Both the position numbers and the translations under genes were made by a program. 64,000 nucleotides of DNA from Paramecium sonneborni. Taxonomy: Eukaryota; Ciliophora; Oligohymenophorea; Peniculida; Parameciidae. The first letter of the stretch is position 1. Every line of letters starts with the position of its first letter. The stretch is taken from the NCBI GenBank assembly GCA_905182985.1, contig CAJJDN010000150.1:231381-295380 (forward strand). The letters are read 5' to 3'. Below are positions 34,351 to 46,119 of this stretch, in pieces. A model generated the notes under the pieces. The model had not been told where the DNA came from. It saw nothing but the letters and a program-made list of their open reading frames with translations, and did not search any database.

Positions 34351-36198
34351 TCATTTAAATTCCCATTTCATTTTGATCAAATACTTCAATCTAATTTATG
34401 CAACATCATAAACTATGAATTCATTGTACAATAAGGATGTCTAGATAAAATAAATGTATTACATGAGGAACACCTGATGGAGCACCTTTGCCAATAGGTA
34501 CTTTTACTTCTGGCATACCTGGAAATGAAATATTATCAGATAGAGGTGGCATTGTTTTACCTCTTCCCCAAGTGCTATGTTTACCTTCTGGTAATTAATT
34601 TGCATAATAATCTGAATAAAACTTTTCATTTGTATTTCCTAGAGCTACATCACATAATAATATCAGGCCTGTATTATTTTCTCTAGTTACTGCACAATAA
34701 TTAGCTGATTTAGAAACCATATCTGCAAAATAAACACCCTAGATTTAATTAATTTAAAATTTACTTTTCCAAACATGTATCCAGTAACTGGAGCTTCAGG
34801 TGGTGCAATTCTTAATCCTTAACTTAAAATACCTACAAAGTTTGTAAGTCTTGAACCGTGCCATAAAAGCATTCTATTACCTAAATCTTTTTTGAATCGA
34901 TTATCATCTTACTCTTTTTACAATTCAAATACATCTAAGACTTCTAATCCATATCCTCTATGTGTCTCACAATGTGTATTAGTTACATATTTCTTAATAA
35001 TATCTACTTTTTCATCTGTAGGTTCTAAGTATTACATATTTATTCCTAATTTTTTGAAATTTTCATCTATTGCATTAGTATCCTCTGAATTTTCTTCTAA
35101 AATTTTTGTAGCAATTTATATATGTTATATTGATTCCAACATTTCTAATTTATTCTTAACCATTTAAGGAGTTTCAATTATCGGAGCTCTCATATATCCA
35201 AAATCATGAGGGATTTAACTATAAAATTCACCTGAAAGTCTTTATAAAACAGTTTTATCAGGAATATTATTTTACAATTCCTCAGATATTTCTTTAAGAA
35301 CATCAAATCCTTTTTTAATAGTTGAAGCAGCCAATTTTCCTAATGGTGTTTTTTTAGCATCATAACCAATTCTATTTATATAAATTAATAATAATACTCT
35401 TTCATTTAATTATTAATCATCTTCATATCAAAAATTAATCTAACCAAATCTTTTATTTTAGCATGTAATCTACTTTAATTATATGACTCTTTCTCTCTTT
35501 ATTCTTTTTGATTCTCTAATCTTTCCAATTCTTTAGGATCTTATTCACCACTATAATCTCTTTCCAAAACTCTATATTCACCTTTTACACTTTTTTGTCT
35601 AACTTTACTCTCATATGCTTTTTTAGCAGATTCAACTTTTAAAAATGATTATTAAGCTGATTATCCTTCAACTCCAACTCTACCCCATCTTGTATATAAA
35701 TAATAAAAGTCTAATTATAGATTTAATACATACCTTTTTCTTTCTTTTTCAACAATTAGACAACATAAAACTTGTTATTATTATTATCATTCATAATATT
35801 GGTTTGATTCATCATGCAATCATAAATTTTACCGTTCTCTTCATATACAATAAAATTCTCTTAATCATCAAAATACTCATCAATTGGGGCTGTTTTATTA
35901 CTTTTATCAATGTTTGAGGTATTAGAAGCTTCTTAAACATTTTTTTTAGGAGATGGAGAAGTCGATTTTTTAGAATCATTTATAGGCTGATCATTTTTTT
36001 ATGAAAGATTTGTTTATTTATCTTAATTATTTGATTTTGAAACATCTTTGACAGCTTTATCAATAATATCTCTAAAAAATGTTTAAAATTGGAATACTAT
36101 TTTTTATCTTCTGCTTTATCATTTTTTTTCGATCTAGTTGTTCTGGCTGCTGGTGGAGGTGAATTGGTAACTTTAGGAGTTGATTTTTTTGGTGGCAT
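34351..36198 (-). CDS. poly(ADP-ribose) polymerase, WGR-type
   Basis: Six exons (introns 26, 23, 26, 26 and 22 nt) give 574 aa. Domains in order: a basic, Ser/Pro-rich tail ([18 protein letters not shown]), a WGR domain ([26 protein letters not shown]), the helical regulatory domain ([27 protein letters not shown]) and the ART catalytic domain. The H-Y-E triad is intact: H422 in LLWHGSR, Y456 in GKGVYFADM, E552 in [14 protein letters not shown]1-3 enzymes of this layout attach poly- or mono-ADP-ribose to proteins at DNA breaks. The zinc fingers and BRCT domain of PARP1 are absent, so PARP2/3-like. The basic tail probably binds DNA and carries nuclear targeting. Confidence 0.95.
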
Positions 36199-36396
36199 AA
36201 TATAATTAGATATGAAAATTATTAATTATAATTGAAATGAATGTTATTTATAGATCAATATCAGAATTAATTCAGAATTAGTTATATTTTTGGTGTTGAT
36301 AAATAGTTATTAATTTAGAAGATTAAAAATACAAAAAATTATATTAAAAGTTTTTATTTTTAGATATATATATATAAATTGATAGAATTCAGAAAA

Positions 36397-37351
36397 TCAT
36401 AAAAAATAATCTGGATTCTGATTCCAAATTTTAGTTTGAGCATTTTTCATTTAATTTTCACTAGCTTAAAATATTTTAGCTCTCATTTCTAATTTATCAC
36501 TAACTTCACAAACAGCTCCTGAATTACCACATCTATAACAATAATTAGGAGCAGAGAAGATAGTTTTAAGTTGATCTTTAAATATACTTCTATATCCTTC
36601 CATAATAACTTAATGTGCTCTGAGAACACAACTTAAATTATTGGTTTATAAAAATTAAGCAAAAACATCTTAACCAAATTCTTTTCCTACTCCTCTTTTG
36701 CTTTCTCCATAACCTTTTAATTCTTATTCATTTGGATCATTCCATAAAAGTTCACACATTTCACCATTATCAGGGATTTCAGATAATCTATTTAATGCTC
36801 TTACCTAAAATATAATGATATTATTATACATCATCTAATAATTTAGCATCTTAAGCTATACCACCATGTACACACCATACTTTTTCATCAATTAATGCTG
36901 ACAATGGCATATAATCAAATGATTCAGTTAAATATCTCCAAATATTTAAAGAACCATATTTTCTCATTGCTTCGTCATATAATCCAAAGGTTTATGTTAG
37001 AATACGAGATTCATGATTTCCTCTTAATAAAGTAATTTTATCTGGATTCTTTATTTTTAATGAATAAAGTAAACAAATTGATTCTATACTATGAAATCCT
37101 CTATTTACATAGTCTCCCAAGAATAGATAATTTTAATCTCCAACTTCTCCTGATTATTTAAAAACTTCAAATAAATCATATAATTATCCATGAATATCTC
37201 CTACTACAATAACTGGAGGATCTATTCTTTATACATTTCCTTCTTCAATGAATATTTCTCTTATTTTAGCACATAATTATTTGACATCTTTCTCCTTCAA
37301 TAACTCTCCGTTCTTCAATTTCTCTATCGATTTGTCTAAATCAGTTTGCAT
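36397..37351 (-). CDS. PP2A/PP4-family Ser/Thr phosphatase catalytic subunit
   Basis: Two exons around a 25-nt intron give 309 aa, the normal size. Signature motifs: [21 protein letters not shown], and the metal-binding HGG and RAHQ blocks; [11 protein letters not shown] is the PP2A-branch form of the last core motif. The C-terminus DYFL is the methylated tail of PP2A, PP4 and PP6. The N-terminus ([20 protein letters not shown], then [18 protein letters not shown]) is closest to PP4. One oddity: GDxVDRG reads GDYVNRG. It should dephosphorylate Ser/Thr with regulatory partners not encoded here. Confidence 0.92.
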
Positions 37352-37403
37352 TTATTTTTATAGATTTATTTATATATATATATAAATTTCTCTTAATAGA
37401 CAA

Positions 37404-37765
37404 TCAATTAGTTGGTTTGTCTTCAATGGCTTTTTATTAACTTGATTCCCACATTAATCTTCTTAATAATAATCTTCCCTATAAAGTTGCATTAAACAAA
37501 TGCATGCAGAACAGAATATAACTTTGTGGAGATATTCTTAGTGCCCATCTCATAAACAATGATGAATAACCTATTTTATTCAAGTATTCTTACAAACTAA
37601 AACACATTGCATTTCCTTGCTAATTTTTGCAGGGTCTCTATTCCAATCATACAATGCTTGAATTGGGAAAAACCAATTGCATACTGGAGCCCAAAAATGT
37701 GTAGTTTTAGGTCCTGTTGAAGAATGCACCCAAGTCCAAAACATTCCTGACACTTTGCTAGCCAT
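37404..37765 (-). CDS. mitochondrial pyruvate carrier subunit, MPC1-like
   Basis: Two exons around a 23-nt intron give 112 aa, matching MPC1 (about 109). Blocks: HFWAPVCNWFFPIQALYDW, then RDPAKISKEMQ, SSLFMRWALRISPQSYILF and MHLFNATLQGRLL, which follow the MPC1 order (HFWGPVANWGLPI, FMRFAYKVQPRN, HxxNExxQ). The protein forms a heterodimer with MPC2 in the inner mitochondrial membrane and imports pyruvate. No MPC2 gene is seen in this window. Confidence 0.93.
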
Positions 37766-38122
37766 TTGATTATATTATTATTAATATTAAATTCAAATCC
37801 AACCTCCTTATTAAGTATGATTATATGTAGATTACATAAATATTATTTGATATTAAACACATTATATGATTCAAACATCTTCAGAAATCAATGCATAATT
37901 GTTAAAATTCAATTTAAATACTTAGAAAGATGTGTGTATCTTTACATACAATTATATTTATAATAATAAAAAATAAATTATTATAAATATAAGATACTTA
38001 TGTATATTATAATATTATAGATTATATAATAAATATTTTGAATTTTAAACATTTAGATTTTCTTTTTTGTTATTAATATATTTCTCTTTTTAATGTAATA
38101 GATAAATAATAATAACCTAAAA
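37766..38122. other. intergenic, nothing seen
   Basis: 357 bp of AT-rich DNA upstream of the MPC1-like gene. A 65-codon plus-strand frame at 37766-37963 has no supporting feature and is probably chance. Confidence 0.4.
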
Positions 38123-38385
38123 TCACTGTTTATCATTTATGTCTCCGTTTAAAGGTCTAAGAAGTGGTTAAACCTAATTTCTATTAATATCTGTAAATTC
38201 TCTGGTATTTGTAGTTTCTCGAATATCTCTGAAATCATACAACTAGATCTTTATACAAAATGAATTACTTATTTTTTGAATTTATCTCTTTCATTAAGAT
38301 GACAATATAATAATGCTATGGCAAAAAGTACTATGACTATTTGGGTACTGATCCAAATCCACAATTCAAGAGTATTTTCTGGCAT
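38123..38385 (-). CDS. small single-pass membrane protein, 78 aa
   Basis: Two exons around a 26-nt intron give 79 codons. An N-terminal helix (LWIWISTQIVIVLFAIALLY) is followed by a charged tail (HLNERDKFKKQ.., ..RETTNTREFTDINRNQ). Only 23 bp separate its start codon from that of the divergent kinase gene. No family recognised. Confidence 0.55.
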
Positions 38386-38408
38386 TTAATAAAATAAAAT
38401 ATAATTGA

Positions 38409-40237
38409 ATGAATTAAAGTGAGAATGTGAACAAATAAGAAGATGATCAAAGATTCACAGATGAAGATCAAACATTTATAAATGAATAGACAGATGATGA
38501 TAAGAGATTCTCTAATACTGTAGTTGATAGATAAGAATAAGGTGGATTGGAAGCTTTATTAGTAAGATTGAATATAAATTGAATTAGGAATTAGATTATC
38601 GAAATAAATAAGAATTTTTAAGTTCAGAAGAGAAAAGCATCTTTTCAGAATTTATTGTTATATGTTAGATAAGAAAAGATAAATACATTAGTGAACAAGA
38701 TCCACATCTATAATTTTTGATGGAAAAAGCAGTATACAAAGGTGTTTAGAAGATTCTAATAAAAGCTTAGAAAATTTAAGATAAAGAACAATGGCAAGTA
38801 TTTATGATTTAAATATTAGAAAGAATAATAAAGATTGATGAGACTTTTCTATTCTGACATGAATATTGGATATATTACATCAACAGGGTAATTGAAATCT
38901 ACAGTTTTTATTTATGTTCATTAATCAATAGCCAATAGTTTAGATAATAGACAAATCAATTTAAATTTTAATAAAGAGGATCTAAAAATTATAGCAAATT
39001 ATTTCTCAATTGATGAAAGAAATAAATCTAGTAAATCTAGTCCAGAGTTTACATCTCCTATTTTAACTAAAGAAAAATCAGAAAAAGAGTAGTTTAAATA
39101 AAATAGTGCAGGTTCAAAGACTATATCATAGAATGAAGGTGAAGTGGAAAATTAGATGAAAAAAAGTCTGCCACTATGTCATTAAAGTAATTGGTTAAAA
39201 TAAGAATTCATTAAGAAGGATTATTTTAAAAAGCAATTCTTAATTCTTCAAAAAACAAATGAAAATGAACTAAAATCTGGAGTTCAAATATTTTTTGTAT
39301 ATAGAATTAAGGATGATTAAATATATGCTGTAAAGAAAGTATAATAATAATAAATATTATATAGTCTTAATTAGCTTCTAATGTTATTTCTTTTTTTGAT
39401 GTATTTTCAACAGTAAATCTATCAGAAATTACAAATGATTAAAGGAAAATACGTGAGGCTAAAATATTATCAAAACTTAATCATCCAAATGTTTTAACAC
39501 TTTATGATTGGTGGATTGAAGAAGAAGAATCAGGTTATTCCCTTTATTTAATGTCTGAATTCTGTTCATATCCAGGACTTAAACATTAAACAAATGATCT
39601 GCTTAATTATGCTTATTACTACCTTAATCCAATGAATTGTAAAGAAAAGATAGAGTAAATAAAAACAATTATGTTATAAATAATGGATGGATTAGAATAT
39701 ATTCATAAGAGAGGTATAGTACATAGAGATTTGAAACCTGAGAATATATTTGTTACTTATGGTATTGATTGCCAACTTTAAGTCATGTTAGCTGATTTCG
39801 ATTAAGGTAAAGATGTAAGGGAATCAAAACTATCTATTATAACAGATGAAAAATTAAATGATAAGGATTTAAACTCTATTAAATCAAGAAATACAATTAA
39901 TTCTGGTACTAGTGGCTATGCTACTGCCAATTCTTAAATTAATAAAGAATATGATAAAATGGATGAATTCTATGCATTGGGTGTTACTCTTCTTCATCTA
40001 ATATTAGCATTTCCTGGAGAACCCAAAAATCGCAATCTTTATACTAATACTTTTGCAATTAGTGATATTTCTGATGTCCTACTCTTATTTGATAGTTGGG
40101 CTGTTAAATTAGTTAAAAATAAACATCCTGAATTTAATTTCTAATAATATTTTCATCTTATGGAATTAGCTAAAGCTTTACTTGAAAAAAAAGTAAAAGA
40201 ACATGATCACATTAGAAAAATTATTCAAAGTTGGTGA
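38409..40237 (+). CDS. protein kinase, eIF2-alpha-kinase-like, DFD in place of DFG
   Basis: Introns of 26, 22 and 26 nt leave 585 codons (584 aa). A polar N-terminal half (residues 1-270) has no domain. The kinase domain begins [19 protein letters not shown] with IYAVKKV as the VAIK strand, carries an insert before the hinge ([20 protein letters not shown]), and has [11 protein letters not shown] intact. The next motif reads ADFDQGKD, so the DFG glycine is Asp. The early insert and spacing recall GCN2/PEK kinases that phosphorylate eIF2-alpha. The activation-loop change raises doubt about activity. TGA directly precedes the ATG, fixing the start. Confidence 0.7.
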
Positions 40238-40467
40238 AATGTTATATATTATAATTCATCTTAATATTTTATTAGTGATATATATATTTTAATTATTAAT
40301 TATTTATATTATTTCACCAATATATTATAATCTTTTAAAAACCACAATTATACAGGTAAATGTACTTCCATTTGTTATGTTATTTTATCTCTTTCAATTA
40401 TAATTTAATTTGATTTTTCATTTATTTAAGATATTAATTACGATGCTATCATAAAATAATAATATTA

Positions 40468-42069
40468 ATGGGAACTTGCTAAGGTACTAAAAAAACACAA
40501 TAAAACAAAGTTAATCTTGAAATTCAAATCCCCAATAAAAATAATCTTGATCTATCAAAACAAACATCTAATTCTTAACCAAAAAGTGCTTGCTTAGAGA
40601 AAAAGAAACCTTAGAGTTCTTAAAGGCAATCTTTAAGAAATCAACAATTTCAATTTAATAGTGCATCTAGTGATTGTGTTTTAAAGGGTAGGCTTTCAAC
40701 TCCAATGGTTGATTTAAAAAATATAGAATAAGATTAAGTAAGAACAAGTAAACATAAAACAACATTTAAAATGAATGCTACTGTAAAGAAAGTAGCATTC
40801 TCTAAATTTTATTCAATTCAATAAAGCAAGAAAAGTAGCTTCTCAAGAATCCCTGGAGGTAGCATACTAGTTCAACATAATATGACAGGTAAATTGCATT
40901 ATGCTGATATTTTGGAAAACACTAAAGAGACTAAAATTTATATTGATGAGCTGCTGAAATGTTAATTGGTATAGTATTATAGAATATATACTTAGTTACA
41001 TCCAAATATTACAAATGTTATAGAAATTTTGGAGGACAAATCTTAATACATAATTATTAAAGAATGTGCTTAAGGAGTTCCTATTACATATTCTGAACCT
41101 GTTGAAAAATAACCATTTATTTTAAAATAAATAATAGAAATAGTATCCTATTTGCATAGTAAAAATTTGACACATGGAGCATTATGGCTTGGTGCTTTTG
41201 AAAGAAATAATGATTTAGTTAAATTAGTTGATATTTAGAGTATTTTTATAAGACATGACCCTACTAATCATGATGCTGAATATTACGCTCCTGAATGTAC
41301 ACTAGATTATACTATATATAATAAAGAAAGAGATATTTGGGCAGTTGGAATGATAGCACATAATCTTTTGTTTGGTAGATATTTTAAAACAACAAATGCT
41401 TCAGATATCATTAAAGAAATAGAATAGGTTAGGATAAAAAAGCATTTACATATTGATAATTCTGCTGCTAAAGAATTTTTAGAAAAGTTTTTACATATTA
41501 CTCCTGAAAAAAGAATAAATCTTTCAGAAGCATTAAAAGATCAATTTTTACCAAAAACTTATGAAATATAAGAATTCGATAAAATATTGGAAAGAAATAA
41601 AAATTTAAAACAAATAAGTGTTTTGCAATAATGTTTATTATTGTTATTTATCAATTAATTTGAAGAATAAAAAATAAGTTTATAAAAAGTGTTTTAGAAT
41701 CTTGATGTAGATTATGATGGAAAGATTACAAGAAATGAATGTTTAGCTTAATATCCTGATAAAGAGGAGTAGATTAATTCTCTTTTTGATTTACTTTCTC
41801 TTAAAAATAAGATGGATTTTTAAGAGTTTTTGGTTATTTCAGTTGATCGTACTTAGTTATTAACATCTGAAAATATTGAAATTATTTTCAATCTATACGC
41901 AACAGTTAAAAAGTACTTGCTTTAATCAACTTTAGTAAATATATATAAGTCACGAGAAAATGAATTATAAGAAGCATTTAATTAATATGATCATCCTCAT
42001 GTAATGTTTTAAATTATAAATTAGTTAAATTTTAAAACTTTCGAAACTCTTTTAACAGATTTATTATGA
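40468..42069 (+). CDS. CDPK-like pseudokinase with EF-hand, 533 aa
   Basis: One exon of 534 codons without a single TGA. MGTCQGTKK at the N-terminus is a likely N-myristoylation and palmitoylation signal, as in calcium-dependent protein kinases. The kinase fold is kept (AEYYAPEC in place of the APE region, ERDIWAVGMIAHNLLFGRYF for the F-helix), but the catalytic loop is THGALWLGAF instead of HRDxKPEN and the metal motif is VDIQS instead of DFG, so catalysis is not expected. One canonical EF-hand loop follows: D413, D415, D417, G418, I420, E424 in LDVDYDGKITRNE. Other EF-hands are degenerate. Probably a calcium-responsive scaffold or regulator. Confidence 0.8.
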
Positions 42070-42139
42070 TATTAATAAATTATAATATTGTATATTATAT
42101 TAAATAAAATGAAATTATTATTATTAAATAATTGATAAA

Positions 42140-44138
42140 TCAATTATCTGATATCATAAATGAATCAACAACTGCATAACCTGCAGCTACTCCTCCTTCA
42201 TTATCTAAATATCTCTTAGTCCTAACTAAATATCCACCAACTTCATTCACCAATATGTTTTCCCCTTCATTTATAAAATATCCAATAACACTTATTTCAC
42301 TTATTACAGCTTATATATCTAATTAACCTCTTCTCATCATAAATCCAATACGAGGAATTGGCTTGATTCTTTCCATAACTATGAATTCAGTTCGTTATTC
42401 AGGACTCAATTTTAACAATTCAGGTATAATTTAATCATCATAATAGTTATTTCCTCCACCTTCTCTTTATGGTTTCAAAACATAATCATGAGGATTCTTT
42501 TAAATCATTTCTATTAACTAATTATTCATTATATCATATTACTTTTTCATCTTAATCTTCATTATCAAAACCCCAAATTTTACAATAGTTCTAGCTTATT
42601 AATTTTGATTCATCTTTTGTTAAAAACTTCTAAATTTAAGATTCATCCAACAAGATTTATTAAAGTTTCTTAAAATTTACTAATTATGTATTCAAACTTG
42701 GACATTTAAGAGCCTTACTTAATTCAATCATTTCTCTTATATTCCAACATTCCTAACATTTATTATAAATTTATACTTCATTTTCATATTAATCAAAAGT
42801 ATAACCTGTTCTAAAATAAACTAATGCTATTTCTTATCCAAATGCTTTTAGAATTCCATTTTCACAAATGATGTTACCAATTAATTTTACAAAAGTAGTC
42901 CTTTTACTTAAAATTCCTAATTTTGCTAATCCTTTTTCTATATATCTTTGATCATAAACATTCCCTTCAAATTCTGCAGTTATTATTAGAACAATGGCAT
43001 TTTTATTATTATATAATTGATAAGCTTTTTGCAATGCATCTACCATTATATCGTGATTTAAATCTTATTTCACTTTTACTTTATAATCCTCCTTTATTTA
43101 TTTATAATAAGAATCAAATAATAAAGAATGATACTTTTGAACTCTATCTGAAATAAATCCAAAACTTATAGCTATACAATTATATTCTACTTGCATCCAT
43201 TAATTTTATGAAGCATGATGCAAAAAATCATTTCTTACGATACAAATTGTATAAGGACACTTTTTTTATGATTTTTCTACTTTGTCTTATATTGAAATCA
43301 TTCTTCTAATAAATTCATCATGTTTTGCTAATCTTCCCAAGATATTAGTATACCATTCAAAATCCATACCCATCTTAGCAACTACTTTTTACTATAAAAT
43401 AGTTTTCTTTTTTAAATCTTCTATAATATCATAATTTATCTATTTATTTATATATTATTATCATACATATAAGGGGAATAAACTTACTGGACAATTGTCT
43501 GGAAACTATTTACCATCCTCCTTGTATCTATACAATATTCCTTAACATTAAGCAAAATCATGAAAAGTTGTTAAATTAGATTAAATAACTCCCTTTAAAA
43601 TATTTTGTACATTTTTAACTTTGGGTGAGAAATCCTTCATCATAAATTCAATATTAAAATAGTAATTCTACAAAAAATTGTTTGATAAAACTTTTGCTAA
43701 ATATTGATACAATATTTAAAAGTAATTATAAAGTAAATTTGGATAAATATTATTCACAATTTCCAATATTTCTACTAAAAGCATGTCTGATACTGATAAC
43801 AATTTCTCATTTTCTAAGTATTTTAATTAATTATGTTTAATAAAATTTTGCATATTTTAGCAATTTTCCAAAATATCATTTTTCATATCAATTCCTTAAA
43901 TTAAACACTTTGATATAGTTAAATAAAATGGCTTGAGAGTTTCTAATTAAGTAAATGAATTCGTAAAATATTTGCTATAATTTTCAAGTTTTTCTGAAAT
44001 CTAAACTAATTTGATTAATTGTTCAAAAATGCAAATTTCTTAAACATAGTCAATTTAGAAAGGTAAATTTAAACTTTTGATAATGGCATTTATAGGTTCA
44101 GATCCAAAGCGGTATTGTTATGATTAACTTTAAATCAT
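42140..44138 (-). CDS. glutathione synthetase with N-terminal extension
   Basis: Three exons (27-nt intron at 43440-43466 and a 25-nt one) give 648 aa. The C-terminal 440 residues follow eukaryotic glutathione synthetase: PVSLFPLY (family APFTLFPS), EYNCIAISFGF, VLIITAEFEGNVYDQRYIE, ALVYFRTGY, DYVLKPQREGGGNNYY (the ATP-grasp Gly-rich loop), VMERIKPIPR, and VGGYLVRTKRY followed by EGGVAAGYAVVDS. It joins Gly to gamma-Glu-Cys using ATP. Before this lie about 165 extra residues, helical and Asn/Leu-rich, in one open frame with no stop. The internal M166 would give a normal-length enzyme; either is possible. Confidence 0.92.
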
Positions 44139-44389
44139 TAATTTTTATTTTATTAATAAATATTCATTTTCATATTTAAATCTCGAATTGAGAACAAAAA
44201 TTATAATTTTAATATTTTTATAATTAATACTAATTCTCTCATATATGTTAAGAATAATGTTCTGACTAAAGCAGATTATTTAATTGAAAAAAGATTAAAA
44301 TATCTATTATGTTTAAAAATAAATTGATTTTTGTTAATGTCAAGATAAGAGCTATAAAATTCTCAGTTATTAAATATATATTATAATAT

Positions 44390-45762
44390 ATGACGCAAAA
44401 CTAATTAAAAATGCTAATATGTGTATTTTAAGTAGCCTTCATATCAGCTGGGCTTTATTTCTATATATTTTGGAAGAAAATAGATGATGTAAAGTTGACA
44501 TTCTTAAATAGTAGAAACCTTATTTTGAATAGCTGGCTTTTGTGTATGGGCTAATTTTAGGATTCACAGAATTATTGGTTGCAATAATTTTATTCATTCT
44601 AATGAAAACTCGAGTGTAAATCACATCATTGGGAATGATTAGTCGATATATTAGACAGAACTGCTACAAGGAATATTATGCATTAATTATAATAAATTTG
44701 GTATAGAACTTGATAATTAGGCATTTCTAATAACATTTAATATAATAACAATTGTAGATTCAGAATCAGTAAGTTTTTCAAATGTTTAATCCCTCCATTT
44801 TATAGCAGCATATTATGTTCAATCAGTTCTTTTTGCCTTGTTTTCAAATGATTTATTAAAGAGAAGAGCCTTGATTCCAAATGAATTTATGTTTGAAAGA
44901 GAAGGAATATTCCGATGTGCATACGAAGTTCTCTATTATGTAGTATGCTTATTCATAGTGTTAAGTAGATATATTAAATATATAAATGATAGGCTACTTT
45001 TTGGTAACCCATTTTGAGAAATTGCCTGAACCAAATCAAACTTTATGTTAATTAATCATATTCACTTTACTATACTAATTTTATTCAATTACTAAATTGG
45101 GTATCTTAATAAAAATATTTTTGATTATTACTACATCTAGAATGCTATATTCAGCAGCAAATTCAATTGGAAATTTGCAGTAAGATTGGGAGAAAGGTTG
45201 TTAGATAACTTTAGTAGTGATAACAATAATATTCTTAATTAGAATGATTTAATAGTGTATAATTGGTGTTGTTAGAGCAAGAGAATAATATTTAAATTAG
45301 AATGAAAATTAAACACCTGATATTCTTAGTGCTTTAAATTTATTACCTCCAAGAGATCCTTATATTAGATAATCTGCCTAAATAATAAGTGAGGAATAAA
45401 TTGAAATGTTACCAGTTCTAAAGTTTAGGATGGAGAATGAATTTGTTTGCTCAATCTGTGATATGAATTTATAAAAAAATGAAATGGTGATGAAATTGAA
45501 TTGTTCTCATATTTTTCATTCAGAATGTTTGAAACCATGGATTAGAATTAAGAACTCTTGTCCTAATTGTAGACAATAAATACTTACTTAATTTATTCAT
45601 TAAAATCAAAACTAATAAGTAATTTAAGCACCTTAATAATAATAATAATAATAATAATAAGCTCAAAATGTTTTAATAGAAATCTTACCAGAACTTAATA
45701 TTGATGATAGGAACTAATAAGTATTATAAGTACCTTAAAATTAACTGGAAATATAGGAATGA
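44390..45762 (+). CDS. multi-TM RING-H2 E3 ubiquitin ligase
   Basis: Starts MTQNQLKMLICVFQVAF. At least five hydrophobic segments occupy the first 280 residues, then a C3H2C3 RING (CSICDMNL, then CSHIFHSECLKPWI and CPNCRQQ) and a Gln-rich tail. Introns of 23 and 20 nt are clear; one near 44940 (19 nt) is needed to keep frame. A multi-TM body with a cytosolic RING-H2 is the layout of Hrd1/gp78-type ER ligases, so a role in ER-associated degradation is inferred but not proven. A pure TAA run (about 45634-45660) encodes a poly-Gln tract in the tail. Confidence 0.75.
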
Positions 45763-46119
45763 GTTTCTTTTATATTAATTAATTTGAAAATTAATCTTCA
45801 ATTACTATTACATACTTATTTAGATAGCAATATTTAAATTATTCTTTAATTAAATTATATCTCTCTAAGATGATTTCTGAGAACCATCACTTTTTTTAAA
45901 TAAAATATCAAATCTTTCAGTTAATAATTCAATAAATATCAATCGAAACATTTTGTATTTAAACTGGTAAACAAGAATAAATAAGTATATGGGTTTAAAA
46001 TTTATATATATATAGGTTATTAGAATATTTGATACCCTAGTGAAAGAGTTTTAATCATATAGTGTTTAATCTATCTTTATTGAAGTTATCATAATTTAAT
46101 ATTAATTCAAAGGATTTAA
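45763..46119. other. intergenic, nothing seen
   Basis: AT-rich DNA between the RING gene and the decayed kinase copy. No frame or motif supported. Confidence 0.4.

Noticed and set aside
37766..37963. 65-codon plus-strand frame upstream of the MPC1-like gene
   Set aside because: Begins directly next to the opposite start codon, has random composition and no conserved feature.
40468..42069. Active CDPK
   Set aside because: HRD and DFG are both lost while the frame is intact, so it is called a pseudokinase.
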